A stretch of DNA of 38,907 bases from positions 1 through 38,907 of the forward strand of contig NZ_JGZK01000009.1 of NCBI RefSeq assembly GCF_000741695.1, written 5' to 3'. Under the pieces are notes generated by a model. That model was not told where the DNA came from and made no database searches. It saw only the letters and a program-made list of their open reading frames with translations. Below, in pieces: positions 24,735-33,305 of this stretch. Source of the stretch: Bifidobacterium reuteri DSM 23975. GTDB taxonomy: Bacteria; Actinomycetota; Actinomycetes; Actinomycetales; Bifidobacteriaceae. The first letter of the stretch is position 1. Each line of letters opens with the position of its first letter. The position numbers and the translations under genes were made by a program.

Positions 24735-25139
24735 ATGACGATGGACAATCCGAGCGCCTTCCCGATGGGCAAACCGAACGACGCCTATGCCCAGTATTTC
24801 GAAGGCCAAAGCTATCTCGCGCCGCTTGCCGGCGACGATCAGGTGAACGTGGCGAACGTGACCTTTGAGCCTGGATGCACGAATCACTGGCACATTCATC
24901 ATGGTGTCTGCCAGATTCTGCTGGCGGTGGGCGGCCGCGGCTACTACCAGATCGAGGGGCAGGCTCCGGTGGAGCTCAAGCCGGGCGATGTGGCCTATAT
25001 CCCACCGGAGACCAAGCACTGGCATGGGGCTGCGCCGCATGAGGCGTTCGCGCATGTGGCCATTATGCCCAAGGCCGAAGGCGCCTCGAACGAATGGCTC
25101 GAACCGGTGGACGAGGAGGAATACCGCCGTCTGGCGTAG
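24735..25139 (+). CDS. Cupin-domain protein
   Basis: A 134-residue single-domain cupin, a small beta barrel that usually binds one metal ion. Cupin motif 1 is CTNHWHIHHGVCQILLAVGGRG with two histidines and Gln where many have Glu; motif 2 is PGDVAYIPPETKHWHGA with the third histidine. The length and the N-terminal NPSAFPMG match cupins that travel with carboxymuconolactone decarboxylase-like proteins; one of these lies 3.3 kb upstream. A weak ribosome binding site (aaagtgag) precedes ATG 24735. It ends 39 bp from the convergent FetB gene. Enzymatic role unknown. Confidence 0.87.
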   Translation: MTMDNPSAFPMGKPNDAYAQYFEGQSYLAPLAGDDQVNVANVTFEPGCTNHWHIHHGVCQILLAVGGRGYYQIEGQAPVELKPGDVAYIPPETKHWHGAAPHEAFAHVAIMPKAEGASNEWLEPVDEEEYRRLA

Positions 25140-25178
25140 CCTCCCATCCATCCAACCCAGCGATTGTTGTCTCTCGGC

Positions 25179-25970
25179 TTATCGCATCGACGGCGGCTTG
25201 TACTGGTCGTCGGCGGTGAAGCAGGTGCGGTAGACCATGGCCATGATGAGGCTGTCGGCCACCAGTGTCAGCGCCGCGATGGCGTCGAACACCACGAACT
25301 GGTATTTTGCCGCTTCGAGCGGGTCGCCTCCGGCGATCACCTGACCGGCCATCATGCCTGGGATGGTCACGATGCCGCAGGACGCCAATGTGGCCGTGGT
25401 GGGCAGCAGCCCCAAGCGAATCGAGGAGACGATGGACGGGCGCGCCGCCTCCCAGGCGGTGGCACCCAGTGCGAGCATCGTGTCGATCTCGTCACGTCGC
25501 TCGTCCATGCTCTCGTAGAACCGGCTCAACCCGACCGCCAGCGCGGAGACCGTGTTGCCCAGCAGCATGCCGGTCAGCGGCACCACGAGCTGCGGCGCGT
25601 ACCACGGGTGAGGCCGCACCACGAGCTCGGTCACCAGCGAGATCATGAGCAGCATCGTGATGGTCAGACTCAGGAGCACCGGGCCTGCCAGCCCCTTCGG
25701 CACGCCTTTGGCGCGCGACAGCGTGATCTGCACGGCGGCCACCAACATCACGGCGATCACCGCGAACACCAGCCACACATTGTTCGCGCGGATTACATAG
25801 CCGACCACGAATCCCATCGCGCACAGCTGCAGCAACGCACGGCAGGCGGACCATAGCAGCGTCTTGCCGATGTTGATGCGCATGAGCTCGCTGATGCCCG
25901 CGGCGACGGTCACCATCGCCAGCGCCACGAGGAGGCCCCAGATATCGATGTCATAGGCGTTGCCGCTCAT
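25179..25970 (-). CDS. FetB-like ABC transporter permease
   Basis: A 263-residue membrane protein with about seven hydrophobic segments, matching the FetB/YbbM family. Family members form an ABC exporter with FetA that lowers intracellular iron and protects from peroxide. Signatures are LLQLCAMGFVVGYV in segment two, PLTGMLLGNTVSALAVGLSRF and the cytoplasmic loop RRDEIDTMLALGATAWEA, the contact to the ATPase, and GIVTIPGMMAGQVIAG. AAGGAGGG lies 7 bp upstream of ATG 25970. It overlaps the upstream ATPase gene by 4 bp (ATGA), so both were translated together. The ATPase is frameshifted, so the permease may be without a partner. Confidence 0.87.
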   Translation of the reverse strand: MSGNAYDIDIWGLLVALAMVTVAAGISELMRINIGKTLLWSACRALLQLCAMGFVVGYVIRANNVWLVFAVIAVMLVAAVQITLSRAKGVPKGLAGPVLLSLTITMLLMISLVTELVVRPHPWYAPQLVVPLTGMLLGNTVSALAVGLSRFYESMDERRDEIDTMLALGATAWEAARPSIVSSIRLGLLPTTATLASCGIVTIPGMMAGQVIAGGDPLEAAKYQFVVFDAIAALTLVADSLIMAMVYRTCFTADDQYKPPSMR

Positions 25971-26925
25971 GCCCGTGCCCTCCTTGCCGTCGTGCCCGGA
26001 ACCGAGGTCGTGCTGATCACTGCGCCCGCCGCCGTGCCCGCCTCCGTGGGTGCCGAGCTCGCATCCAGCACGCCATCCGCAAGGGTGACGATGCGACTGG
26101 CACGCCCGTCCGGCGGCCGATGCCTGATGCGCACGATCGCCATGCCGCGAGCCGCCGCGGTGGCCATGATGTCCGCCACTTTCTCGGCGTTCTCGTCGTC
26201 CAGACCGGCGTCCACCTCGTCCGCAAGAAGCACCTTCGGTCCGGTCAGCAGCGTGCGCGCCAGCGAGACGCGGGCCGCCTGACCTCCGGAGAGGTCGTGC
26301 GGCGGACGATCGAGATCGATGTCGTCGCACCCCATGGCGTCCAACGTCATGCGGATGCGCTGATCCGGCAACAGCCGGCGGGCCTGCTCCTCGTTGTTTC
26401 GAAACAGTGCGATGAACTTCCGCCCGATGCCGATATGTCCGATTCGTCGTCCGGCTTTGACGGTCGTCCCCGCATCGACGTTACCATCGCCACCGTCGCC
26501 GCGCGCCTGCATCCCATCTGCGCTCTTGTCGGCATCAGCAGCTGCGGTCCCGGCATCGCCGCCATCGGCCGCGCCCTCCGCGTCGGCCTGATGGACAGAC
26601 TGAACGGCAGACGTATCGCCTCAGCGACGGTCCGCCCCGGCAGAATCGGCTTCTGCGGCAGATACGCCACCTCGCGCCGCCACTGCTGCGGCGTGAAATC
26701 GTTGGCATCCCGCCCTTGCAGGGCAAGAACGCCGGTCGCATGCGGATTCAGCCGGGCGAACGCGGTCAGCAGACTGCTCTTGCCTGAACCGGACGGCCCC
26801 ACCAGATCGACGATCTCGCCCGCCGTGATTGCGAAGGACAGCCCCTCGAAGATCACACGGTCGCCATCGGCGGACGGCACGGTGCATCCCACCCGTTCGG
26901 CGGTGAAAACGTTGGTCCTATTCAT
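25967..26925 (-). pseudogene. FetA-like ABC transporter ATP-binding protein, frameshifted
   Basis: The ABC ATPase partner of the FetB-like permease. The N-terminal third, starting at ATG 26925, has Walker A GPSGSGKSSLLTAF and the Q-loop AYLPQKPILPGRT. The C-terminal part, in another frame, has the signature HDLSGGQAARVSLARTLL, Walker B KVLLADEVDAGLDDEN and the H-loop region IRHRPPDG. The frame changes near 26,597-26,602: RLPFSL ends one frame, and VHQADAEG opens the other, consistent with loss of one base. Between them, the second frame encodes a Gly/Ala/Asp-rich linker of about 50 residues. The first frame runs on as nonsense to 26,347. No good ribosome binding site precedes the start. Without repair no full ATPase is made. 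Confidence 0.82.
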
Positions 26926-26976
26926 AGTCCGCACGTTACGTCGATGGTGGGCTGGCGGGCCAATCCGCACGCGTTT

Positions 26977-26992
26977 CTTAGCGCAGCCTAAG
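26977..26992. promoter_or_regulatory. Palindrome in the FetA-response regulator divergent region
   Basis: CTTAGCGCAGCCTAAG has arms cttag/ctaag around a 6-bp centre. The half TTAG....AGCCTAA resembles DtxR/IdeR-type iron boxes in part. It lies 52 bp upstream of the FetA start, which fits metal control of an iron exporter. Confidence 0.4.
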
Positions 26993-27111
26993 TAGTTTGG
27001 ATGTCTGATATAACCGTAGAAACAGGCCTGTTCCGGTGTGCCGCCGGACAGATGCGCCCGATGTGGAGACATGGGCGATGCGAACGATGCGGAAAGTGCA
27101 GGGAACGGACG

Positions 27112-27807
27112 ATGGGTGATTACGCGACAGACCCCGAACGGCTCATGCTGCCGTCGGTGCTGTTCATCGAAGACGACCCCAATCTCGGCGCCATGACGGC
27201 GGAGATGCTCGGCGTCGACTACCGGATCGATTGGGTGCAAACCATCACCGAAGCACAGCGGCGACTGAACGAGGACAGATACGATGCGCTCGTGGTGGAC
27301 CGCAGGCTCCCGGATGGCGACGGACTGGACCTGGTCCGCCGAATCCGCGGCGGCGGCATCGCCACGCCAGCGCTGATCCTCACCGCGCTCGCCGAAGTGG
27401 ACGACATCGTGGACGGACTCGATGCCGGCGCCAACGACTACCTGACCAAGCCGTTCCACTTCGTCGAGCTTGAGGCCCGGCTGCGCGCGCTGCTGCGCGG
27501 ATTCCACGCGCAAGTCGCCAGCGTGATGATCGGTGACTGGTTGCTCAAGCCGGAATCGAACGTCATTGAGGACCCGGACGGACGCACCGTGCCGCTGACC
27601 GACGTGGAATCCAAGCTGCTCGCCACGCTCGCCTCTGCACCGGACCATGTGTTCGGGCGCGAGGAGCTGCTGCGCAACGCCTTCTCGGCGGGCAGCGACA
27701 TCGGCGCTGTGGACGTGTACGTGTCGTACGTGCGCGGCAAAACCACCCGCGGCATCATCAGCACCGTGCGCGGCCGAGGGTATCGTATCGGCAGTCCGCG
27801 GGATTGA
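27112..27807 (+). CDS. OmpR-family two-component response regulator
   Basis: A 231-residue response regulator. The receiver domain (about residues 14-125) has the acidic pair EDD, the phospho-acceptor Asp in VVDRRLPDGDG, the Thr of LTA and the Lys in LTKPFHF. The DNA-binding winged helix (about 135-228) has LTDVESKLLATLASAPDHVFGREELLRNAF and VDVYVSYVRGKTTRGIISTVRGRGYRIG, the OmpR/PhoB fold. ATG 27112 follows gggaacgg; an earlier frame start at 27,001 would add 37 unconserved residues. The sensor kinase gene follows 121 bp downstream. Neighbouring FetAB genes are on the opposite strand and share the promoter region, so the system may respond to metal or envelope stress, but this is inference. 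Confidence 0.9.
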   Translation: MGDYATDPERLMLPSVLFIEDDPNLGAMTAEMLGVDYRIDWVQTITEAQRRLNEDRYDALVVDRRLPDGDGLDLVRRIRGGGIATPALILTALAEVDDIVDGLDAGANDYLTKPFHFVELEARLRALLRGFHAQVASVMIGDWLLKPESNVIEDPDGRTVPLTDVESKLLATLASAPDHVFGREELLRNAFSAGSDIGAVDVYVSYVRGKTTRGIISTVRGRGYRIGSPRD

Positions 27808-27928
27808 CGGTGGGCGCCGTGGCGGACGGGCGCAATGGCGGACGGGCTCGCGCGGAATCGTCCGGCCTGTGCGGGCTGGTCGTCCCATACCAGGGCAGCC
27901 GATCAAACGGAATCAATAAGGAATGATG

Positions 27929-28930
27929 ATGAAGACGAAGAACGACGGCGTACGCAAACCCGGTTCCGGCAATGTGGCAGGCCTGATCAGTCTGCGCATG
28001 ACCGTGGCCATGACGGCGATCACCGTGCTGGGCGGCATCCTGTTCGTGCTCGGCGTGCTGCTCGGATCGCGGCATGAGTTCGCCGAACGCGGGCTTGACC
28101 CGAATGCCATGTCGGTCACCGCGCAGTACGGCTCGGGCATGATGGTCATCGACACGCGCAAGGCCGTGGCGTTCACGCTGCTGTTCGTGCTTGGCGTGAT
28201 CGCCGCCGTGGCGCTGATCGGACGATACTACTCGCACAAGGAGGTTGCGCCGCTCGAGCACGCCTTCGAGCTGCAGAAGGATTTCGTGGCGGACGCCAGC
28301 CACGAGCTCAAGACACCGCTGGCCGTGATCGCCACGCGCATCGACCTCATCGACTTCCGCCGCGCCCACGGCCAGCCCATCGACGGCGTGCTTGACGATC
28401 TGCGCGGCGACGTGGACCGCATGAACGCCATCATCACCGACCTGCTGGTGGCCGCGCGCGGGGCGGTCAACGCAGAACCGGTGACGCTCGCCGGTGTGAT
28501 CGACCAGTCCGTGGAGGCGGTCCGTCCGCTTGCCGACAAGCAGCAGGTGCGGGTCGCGACCCGCATCGACGGGAACCCGTCCCGGTTCGTCGTGCGCGGC
28601 AACGCTGTGGGGCTCTCGCGTTGCCTCGTCGCCGTGTTGGACAACGCCATCGCCCATGCGCCGGAAGGTTCCGACGTCACGGTCTCGCTTGGTTACCACC
28701 ATCACAGTGACGTGGCCATCCGCGTGACCGATCACGGCACCGGCATCGGCGCGGATCCGGAGCGACTGTTCCGCCGCTTCGCCCGGGATGACGATGGTAC
28801 TGCCCATCAGGGGTACGGTCTGGGTCTGGCGCTCGCCCGCGACGTGGCGAACCGGTATGATGGCACGCTCGACGTGGAATCGACATCCGCCGAAGGTACC
28901 ACCATGCTCATCACCCTGCCCCTGGCCTAG
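27929..28930 (+). CDS. Two-component sensor histidine kinase
   Basis: A 333-residue membrane kinase. Two transmembrane segments at about residues 22-45 and 77-97 enclose a short external loop of about 30 residues, so sensing is probably within the membrane or by a partner protein. The HisKA domain follows with the H-box DFVADASHELKTPLAVIATR (phospho-His near residue 125). The HATPase domain carries the N-box VLDNAIAHAP, G1 VTDHGTGIG, the F-box LFRRFARDD and G2 GYGLGLALARDVA. There is no HAMP domain. Three ATG codons lie in tandem at 27923, 27926 and 27929; the last has the best distance (6 bp) from AAGGA. It forms a pair with the response regulator directly upstream. Confidence 0.9.
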   Translation: MKTKNDGVRKPGSGNVAGLISLRMTVAMTAITVLGGILFVLGVLLGSRHEFAERGLDPNAMSVTAQYGSGMMVIDTRKAVAFTLLFVLGVIAAVALIGRYYSHKEVAPLEHAFELQKDFVADASHELKTPLAVIATRIDLIDFRRAHGQPIDGVLDDLRGDVDRMNAIITDLLVAARGAVNAEPVTLAGVIDQSVEAVRPLADKQQVRVATRIDGNPSRFVVRGNAVGLSRCLVAVLDNAIAHAPEGSDVTVSLGYHHHSDVAIRVTDHGTGIGADPERLFRRFARDDDGTAHQGYGLGLALARDVANRYDGTLDVESTSAEGTTMLITLPLA

Positions 28931-28960
28931 TGTCCTGCTGCAGAAGTTCGTTGATTATCA

Positions 28961-28989
28961 TTTGGTTCCTTTGGCAAAGGGAGCCGAAA
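28961..28989 (+). terminator. Hairpin after the sensor kinase gene
   Basis: tttggttccttt and aaagggagccgaaa form an imperfect stem around a short loop (ggc), 31 bp after the kinase stop. It resembles the intergenic repeat at 20,578-20,640. Confidence 0.45.
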
Positions 28990-29044
28990 GATACCGCCTG
29001 TCTTCTTAGTGGCGGTTAAGCGGGCGCACCGTAGCGTGTAGGAC

Positions 29045-29710
29045 ATGAACATCGCAACAATTACGCAATGCCCGGTCTCCACGGGCGGATTCATCGGCGC
29101 CATCACCGAATGGCTTGTCGGACTCATGTCGGTGATGGGCTGGCTCGGCACCGGCATCGCCGTGTTTCTGGAGAACCTGTTCCCGCCGATTCCCAGCGAA
29201 GTCATCCTGCCGCTTGCCGGCTTCACCGCCGCCCAGGGGCGCATGACGCTGGTCGAGGCCATCGCCGGCGCCACCGCCGGTTCGGTGATCGGCGCGCTGG
29301 TGCTGTACGCGATCGCCTACGCCATCGGCGCCGCACGCATGCGCCGCCTGTTCGACTGGATGCCGCTGACCGACGCTTCCGACATCGACAAGGCCAACGA
29401 CTGGTTCGCGCGTTATGGGCTGGCCTCCGTGCTCATCGGCCGTGTGATTCCGATTGTGCGGTCGCTGATCTCCATTCCGGCCGGCATCGCCCGTACGAAT
29501 CTGGCGAAGTTCACACTGCTGACCGCGCTGGGATCGGCCGTTTGGAATACGATTCTCGTGATGGCCGGGTATCTGCTCGGCGCCCAGTGGTGTTCGATCC
29601 TCGGGTTCCTCGACAAATTCCAGTACGTCGTCGCCGCGATCGTGGTGGCGCTGGTGGTCTGGTACGTGGTGGTCAAGGTCCGGGCCCATATGGCCACGGC
29701 CGACGAGTGA
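29045..29710 (+). CDS. DedA-family membrane protein
   Basis: A 221-residue DedA/SNARE-associated (VTT) membrane protein. Features are FLENLFPPIPSEVILPLAGFTAAQG (residues 42-66), with the conserved E...PxPSE motif, the amphipathic region WFARYGLASVLIGRVIPIVRSLISIPAG with the conserved R-x3-P-x-R, and several membrane helices. DedA proteins are linked to lipid-carrier flipping (undecaprenyl phosphate or phosphatidylethanolamine), membrane potential and envelope stress. Only a short taggac lies before ATG 29045, so the ribosome binding site is weak or close. It stands alone after the two-component genes, and may be part of their regulon. Confidence 0.9.
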   Translation: MNIATITQCPVSTGGFIGAITEWLVGLMSVMGWLGTGIAVFLENLFPPIPSEVILPLAGFTAAQGRMTLVEAIAGATAGSVIGALVLYAIAYAIGAARMRRLFDWMPLTDASDIDKANDWFARYGLASVLIGRVIPIVRSLISIPAGIARTNLAKFTLLTALGSAVWNTILVMAGYLLGAQWCSILGFLDKFQYVVAAIVVALVVWYVVVKVRAHMATADE

Positions 29711-29789
29711 CATGGTAATGGGGAGAACGGATGATGCGGCTGGAGGCGGAAGGGTATGCGCGACAGATTCGTCATGGGTCTGGTGGTCT

Positions 29790-29888
29790 GTCTCACTAAT
29801 AATTGAGGGTTTCAGATTCTGCCTCTCACCCAGTCAGCTTCGCTGCCAGCCCCCTCATAGGGGCAATACCACTCAGGCAATTACGAGA
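29790..29888 (-). repeat. Dispersed MITE/BOX-like intergenic repeat, copy 2
   Basis: This 99-bp stretch matches, on the opposite strand, the element at 8,512-8,619. Its outer ends read gtctcactaataattgag and, inverted, gtctcgtaattgcctgag, so it has imperfect terminal inverted repeats. A small internal hairpin (gcccc/ggggc) is kept in both copies. No coding capacity. Confidence 0.65.
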
Positions 29889-29930
29889 CAGGCACTATGG
29901 TGCGCCCGCGTTGGATGGTCCCAAGAGGAT

Positions 29931-30836
29931 TCAGCCAGCAGTCGGTCTCGACTTGCTGAGCTCACGGATGCGGTCGATGAAGGCCGTGACGGCGGGGGAG
30001 GGGTCCCGTGGGTAGAGCAGGCCGTAGTCGAGGCCGATGGGTTCGGGCCAATCGACCGGCACGTTGACCAGCTGCGGATGGACGTCGTCCCACATCGGCT
30101 TCGAGATGAGCAGGTCGCCGGACTGGGCGCATTCATTGAATGTATCGAGGTCGTAGTGATCGATGTTCACGAGCTCGATGGCGGGATGCCGTTCCAGTAG
30201 ATCCCGCGCCCGGTCGTTGCCGCCATGATGCCGACTGAGCAGGTGAAGGCGGGTGCCTTCAAGGTCCGGCAACGACACGAATGGCTTGCGGGCGAGTGCG
30301 TGGTCTCGCGGCACCGCCACGCATAATGGCTCCCGATCGAGCGTGAGCGTGCCGCAGACATCGCCCCAATAGGCGGCGTCGAAGGCGGTGGCGATCATGT
30401 CGACGGACTCGCCGAGATGGGTGATGAGACTGTCGATGGTTTCGGTGTCATCCGGCATCGAAACCAGTTCCAGGCGGATCTGCGGGTGACGGCCGGCGTC
30501 CCGTTGCCACAGGTCAAGGATGCGTCGGCCGGATCGCAGTATGGAGACGCCCAGACGGACGGGCGCGGCCTCCGAGACCGCGCGGCGTTGCGCCTTGCGC
30601 AGCATCTCCCGGCACTGGCGCCGAATCATGATGGCGTCTTCGATGAAATCCGCCCCGGTTTCGGTCGGCGTCACGCCGCTACGCGAACGGGCGAACAGCG
30701 TGAGACCGTATTCCCGCTCGAACGTGTTGATCTGTTTGGCCAGTGCGGGAGTGGACATGTTCAGCCGTCGTGCCGCATGCGCGAAACTGCCCGTCTCCGC
30801 CGCCGCGATGACGGCGTCCAGTCGTTTGTCGTACAT
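29931..30836 (-). CDS. LysR-family transcriptional regulator
   Basis: A 301-residue LysR-type regulator: HTH at residues 1-62 (MYDKRLDAVIAAAETGSFAHAARRLNMSTPALAKQINTFEREYGLTLFARSRSG) and an effector-binding domain of two lobes after about residue 90. The shape, with a PALAKQIN recognition helix, is that of a branch common in gut Gram-positives. The start, ATG 30836, has a weak ribosome binding site. The MFS exporter gene is divergent (156 bp apart), and the intervening region holds a T-N11-A type operator with three half-sites, so the regulator very likely controls the exporter. The exporter is interrupted by a stop codon here, so the regulator may now lack a functional target. Confidence 0.88.
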   Translation of the reverse strand: MYDKRLDAVIAAAETGSFAHAARRLNMSTPALAKQINTFEREYGLTLFARSRSGVTPTETGADFIEDAIMIRRQCREMLRKAQRRAVSEAAPVRLGVSILRSGRRILDLWQRDAGRHPQIRLELVSMPDDTETIDSLITHLGESVDMIATAFDAAYWGDVCGTLTLDREPLCVAVPRDHALARKPFVSLPDLEGTRLHLLSRHHGGNDRARDLLERHPAIELVNIDHYDLDTFNECAQSGDLLISKPMWDDVHPQLVNVPVDWPEPIGLDYGLLYPRDPSPAVTAFIDRIRELSKSRPTAG

Positions 30837-30870
30837 TGCCGATGACCTGACCTATGCCTTGGTGTTCCTG

Positions 30871-30901
30871 GTATAAACCTGTGGTTTATACACCATAAAC
30901 C
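30871..30901. promoter_or_regulatory. LysR operator with three alternating half-sites
   Basis: GTATAAACC (30,871-30,879) and GGTTTATAC (30,883-30,891) form a perfect palindrome with a 3-bp centre. ATAAACC at 30,895-30,901 forms a second inverted repeat with the middle half-site. TATAAACCTGTGGTTTATA contains T-N11-A, the typical LysR box. The MFS -10 candidate TATACT is at 30,944-30,949. Confidence 0.7.
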
Positions 30902-30992
30902 ACAATCATTAATACAGTACGATATCGCAAGCTTTATCCATCGTATACTGTCGCAGGCAATAACTCATGGTATATGAATGGAGGGGTAACAA

Positions 30993-32360
30993 GTGCAGTC
31001 GTCTACGCGGTATTCGTCCGTCCCGACCACGGCCGCGGCGGCCATCGCCTCGTTCCTGGTCGGTATGGACGTGCTCATCGTCAACGTGGCGTTGCCGACC
31101 ATCACGGCCGAACTGGGCGGTGACATGGCCACCCAACAATGGGTGGTCGATGGATACAGCCTGCTGTTCGCCGCGCTGCTGCTGTTCGCGGGCAATCTCG
31201 CCGACCGCTGGGGAGCCAAGCGTGTGTTCGCCGCCGGGGCCGTGCTGTTCGCTGCGGCCTCGCTGTTCAGCGCGTTCGCGTGGTCGATGATGGCGTTGGT
31301 GGTCGGCCGCTGCCTGCTCGGCGTGGCGTCGGCGTTGATTCTGCCCGCTTCGATGTCCTTGATTAACGAGGCCAATCCGGACCCGAGAAGACGCGCGTGG
31401 GCGCTGTCGCTGTGGGGTGCGGGCGGTGCGTCCGCATCGGCGGTGGGTCCGCTGCTCGGCGGTTTGCTGACGCCGATTCACTGAAGTCTGGTGTTCGCGA
31501 TCAACGTGCCGTTCTGCCTGCTGGTGCTGGCGCTTACACTGCGCATCGCACCGTCGCCGAAACGTATCACGCGGTTCGACTGGGTGGGTCAGGCGCTCGC
31601 GTTGGTGGGGTTGACGGTGCTCATCGCCGGCATTATCGAGGTGGGGGCGTTGGGTGTCGCTTCGCCCGTCGCGCTCGGTCTGCTGGTCGCCGGCGTGGCT
31701 GGGCTGGTGCTGTTCGTGTTCTCGCAGTCGAAGGTCGCCGTGCCGATGATGCCGCTTGGACTGTTCCGGGTGCGCGGCATGCAGGTCGCGCTCATGATCG
31801 GTTTCGTCATGATCTTCAACTGGTACGGGATGGTGTTCATCTGCACGATGTTCCTGCAGAACGAGCTGCATATGGGCGCATTCGCGGCCGGACTGGTGTT
31901 CGTGCCGTCCGCGTTCGTGACGATACTCGGCAATCTCATCGGCGGGCAGATCATCAACGCGCGTGGCTCGAAATTCTCGATCACATTGGGCTTGGGTATC
32001 ATGATCGTCGGCTTCCTCATCGAATTCGTGACCCCGGTGCCGATTCCGGTGTGGTTGATTGCGACCGGGCTGAGCGTCGTCGGATTCGGTGCGGCCATCA
32101 CCACCCCGGCCGCCGCAGGTGTGGTACTGAAAAGCGTGGATTCGGCGCAGGCGGGCATCGCATCCGCCATGTTCAACACGTTCCGTCAGGTCGGCGGCGC
32201 ATGCGGCGTGGCCGTGTTCGGCGTCGTGGCTACGTTCCTGCCCTCGCTCACATTCGCGTTGAGGGCCGTCTTCCTCGTTTCCGCCGTATTGCTTATATTT
32301 GTTTTGTCTTATGAGCTGGTGCGCTGGAATGATGGGGATGGGCGGATGATCGTCGCATAG
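30993..32360 (+). pseudogene. DHA2-type MFS drug exporter interrupted by an in-frame TGA
   Basis: The intact protein would be 455 residues with about 12-14 membrane segments of the DHA2 major facilitator type. Motif A region GNLADRWGAKRVF and the motif C-like GAGGASASAVGPLLGG are present. Codon 164 is TGA at 31,482-31,484 (after LLTPIH), followed in the same frame by SLVFAINVPFCL. The position corresponds to the first Trp of the family's WRWIFxINVP segment, so TGG became TGA by one change. No other lesion is seen downstream. The start is GTG 30993, because GGAGGGG lies 6 bp upstream. A reinitiation product from 31,491 would lack the first five segments and would not be expected to work. It is divergent from the LysR gene. 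Confidence 0.88.
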
Positions 32361-32408
32361 TGCCTGGGTAAGGCGGAATCCATATCGTAAGCAATCCTGT
32401 TGCCGTTG

Positions 32409-32924
32409 TCAGAGGTCGTCGGATTCGTCATTTGCCGTGAAAGATTGCACGATATGGCTTGGGCTGACGCAGTATTCCGGGAAATGCTCGATCAGCTCGG
32501 CATCGGATGTAATGACGCAGTCCGCATCGGCCTGCCGTGCGGCCGCGATGATGAGATCGTCCTCGAAATCGTCATGCTTGGGGCGCAAGGCGAGGGCGTC
32601 ATCGCAGGTCTGCTGGTCGATTGGCGCGATGTCGCATAATGCTCGTGCCTGCTCCACACAGCGCCACGGTACATGACGTACCAGCATGTGCAGGGTCTCG
32701 TTTTCCAGAGACGATTCTCCCTGCTTGAATTGTCTGCGAACCATCGCCTCGGTTATGTAGGCGATGTCTTTCAACGATGTCGAGGCGCACAGCAATGCCA
32801 CATCATGGTTCGCGCATGTCTCCAGGGCGCGTCTTGCCTGCTGTGCGTGCCCGTCGCGTTGCAGCAGATGATCCAGCAGTACGTTCGTATCCAGAAGGAC
32901 ACGCTGGGGATTCAGATGCTCCAT
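32409..32924 (-). CDS. PIN-domain toxin (VapC-like)
   Basis: A 171-residue PIN-domain protein, the fold of RNase toxins such as VapC that cut tRNA or rRNA. Acidic positions expected for the metal site are seen in LLDTNVLLDHLL (near residue 11), in the NETLH/VEQAR middle region, and in the C-terminal KHDDFEDDLIIAAARQADADCVITSDAELI. The last segment is a strong PIN hallmark. ATG 32924 shares one base with the antitoxin stop (TGATG), and AAGGAG lies upstream inside the antitoxin gene, so the two are coupled. The second gene position of the toxin is normal for RHH-PIN pairs. Confidence 0.87.
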   Translation of the reverse strand: MEHLNPQRVLLDTNVLLDHLLQRDGHAQQARRALETCANHDVALLCASTSLKDIAYITEAMVRRQFKQGESSLENETLHMLVRHVPWRCVEQARALCDIAPIDQQTCDDALALRPKHDDFEDDLIIAAARQADADCVITSDAELIEHFPEYCVSPSHIVQSFTANDESDDL

Positions 32925-33286
32925 CAGACGCTCCTTGTCATGTTCAGATAATCATCGAGTTTCTGGTCGTATACATCTGCGCGAATGCCTTGCCGGGTCT
33001 GCCCGGCCAGAAGATTTGTGTCTTCGTCGATGACTCCTGCGCGCAGGAGTTCCTCTTGTATGAGTCCTGAAGAGGCGTCGATCATCGTGAGCCTGCGCAT
33101 CCGGCGCTGCTTGCGGGCCTGTTCCTCCGTCGTCGTTTCCAGACGCGGTACCTGTCTTCTGTCGGCGATATAGCGCCATAGCGAACGTATCACATCGCTG
33201 GGGGAGACGCCCTGCTCGCGCAGCACCGTATCGACGTCATCCTTGAGCTTGTCATCGATGCGCACGTTCATTTGTGTCATTGTCAT
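32924..33286 (-). CDS. RHH antitoxin (RelB/DinJ- or VapB-like)
   Basis: A 120-residue protein. Residues 1-45 are a ribbon-helix-helix DNA-binding domain (MTQMNVRIDDKLKDDVDTVLREQGVSPSDVIRSLWRYIAD), close to RelB/DinJ-type antitoxins. The tail of 70 residues, rich in Arg, Glu and Gln, would wrap the toxin. AAGGAG lies 7 bp upstream of ATG 33286. It is the first gene of a two-gene operon with the PIN-domain toxin, and a 31-bp palindrome directly upstream is its probable operator. Confidence 0.86.
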   Translation of the reverse strand: MTMTQMNVRIDDKLKDDVDTVLREQGVSPSDVIRSLWRYIADRRQVPRLETTTEEQARKQRRMRRLTMIDASSGLIQEELLRAGVIDEDTNLLAGQTRQGIRADVYDQKLDDYLNMTRSV

Positions 33287-33305
33287 ATCGGGCTCCTTCT
33301 CAAGC

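Noticed and set aside
31482..31484. TGA as a selenocysteine codon
   Set aside because: The position is a Trp in the family, MFS exporters are not selenoproteins, and no selenocysteine insertion hairpin is evident downstream.
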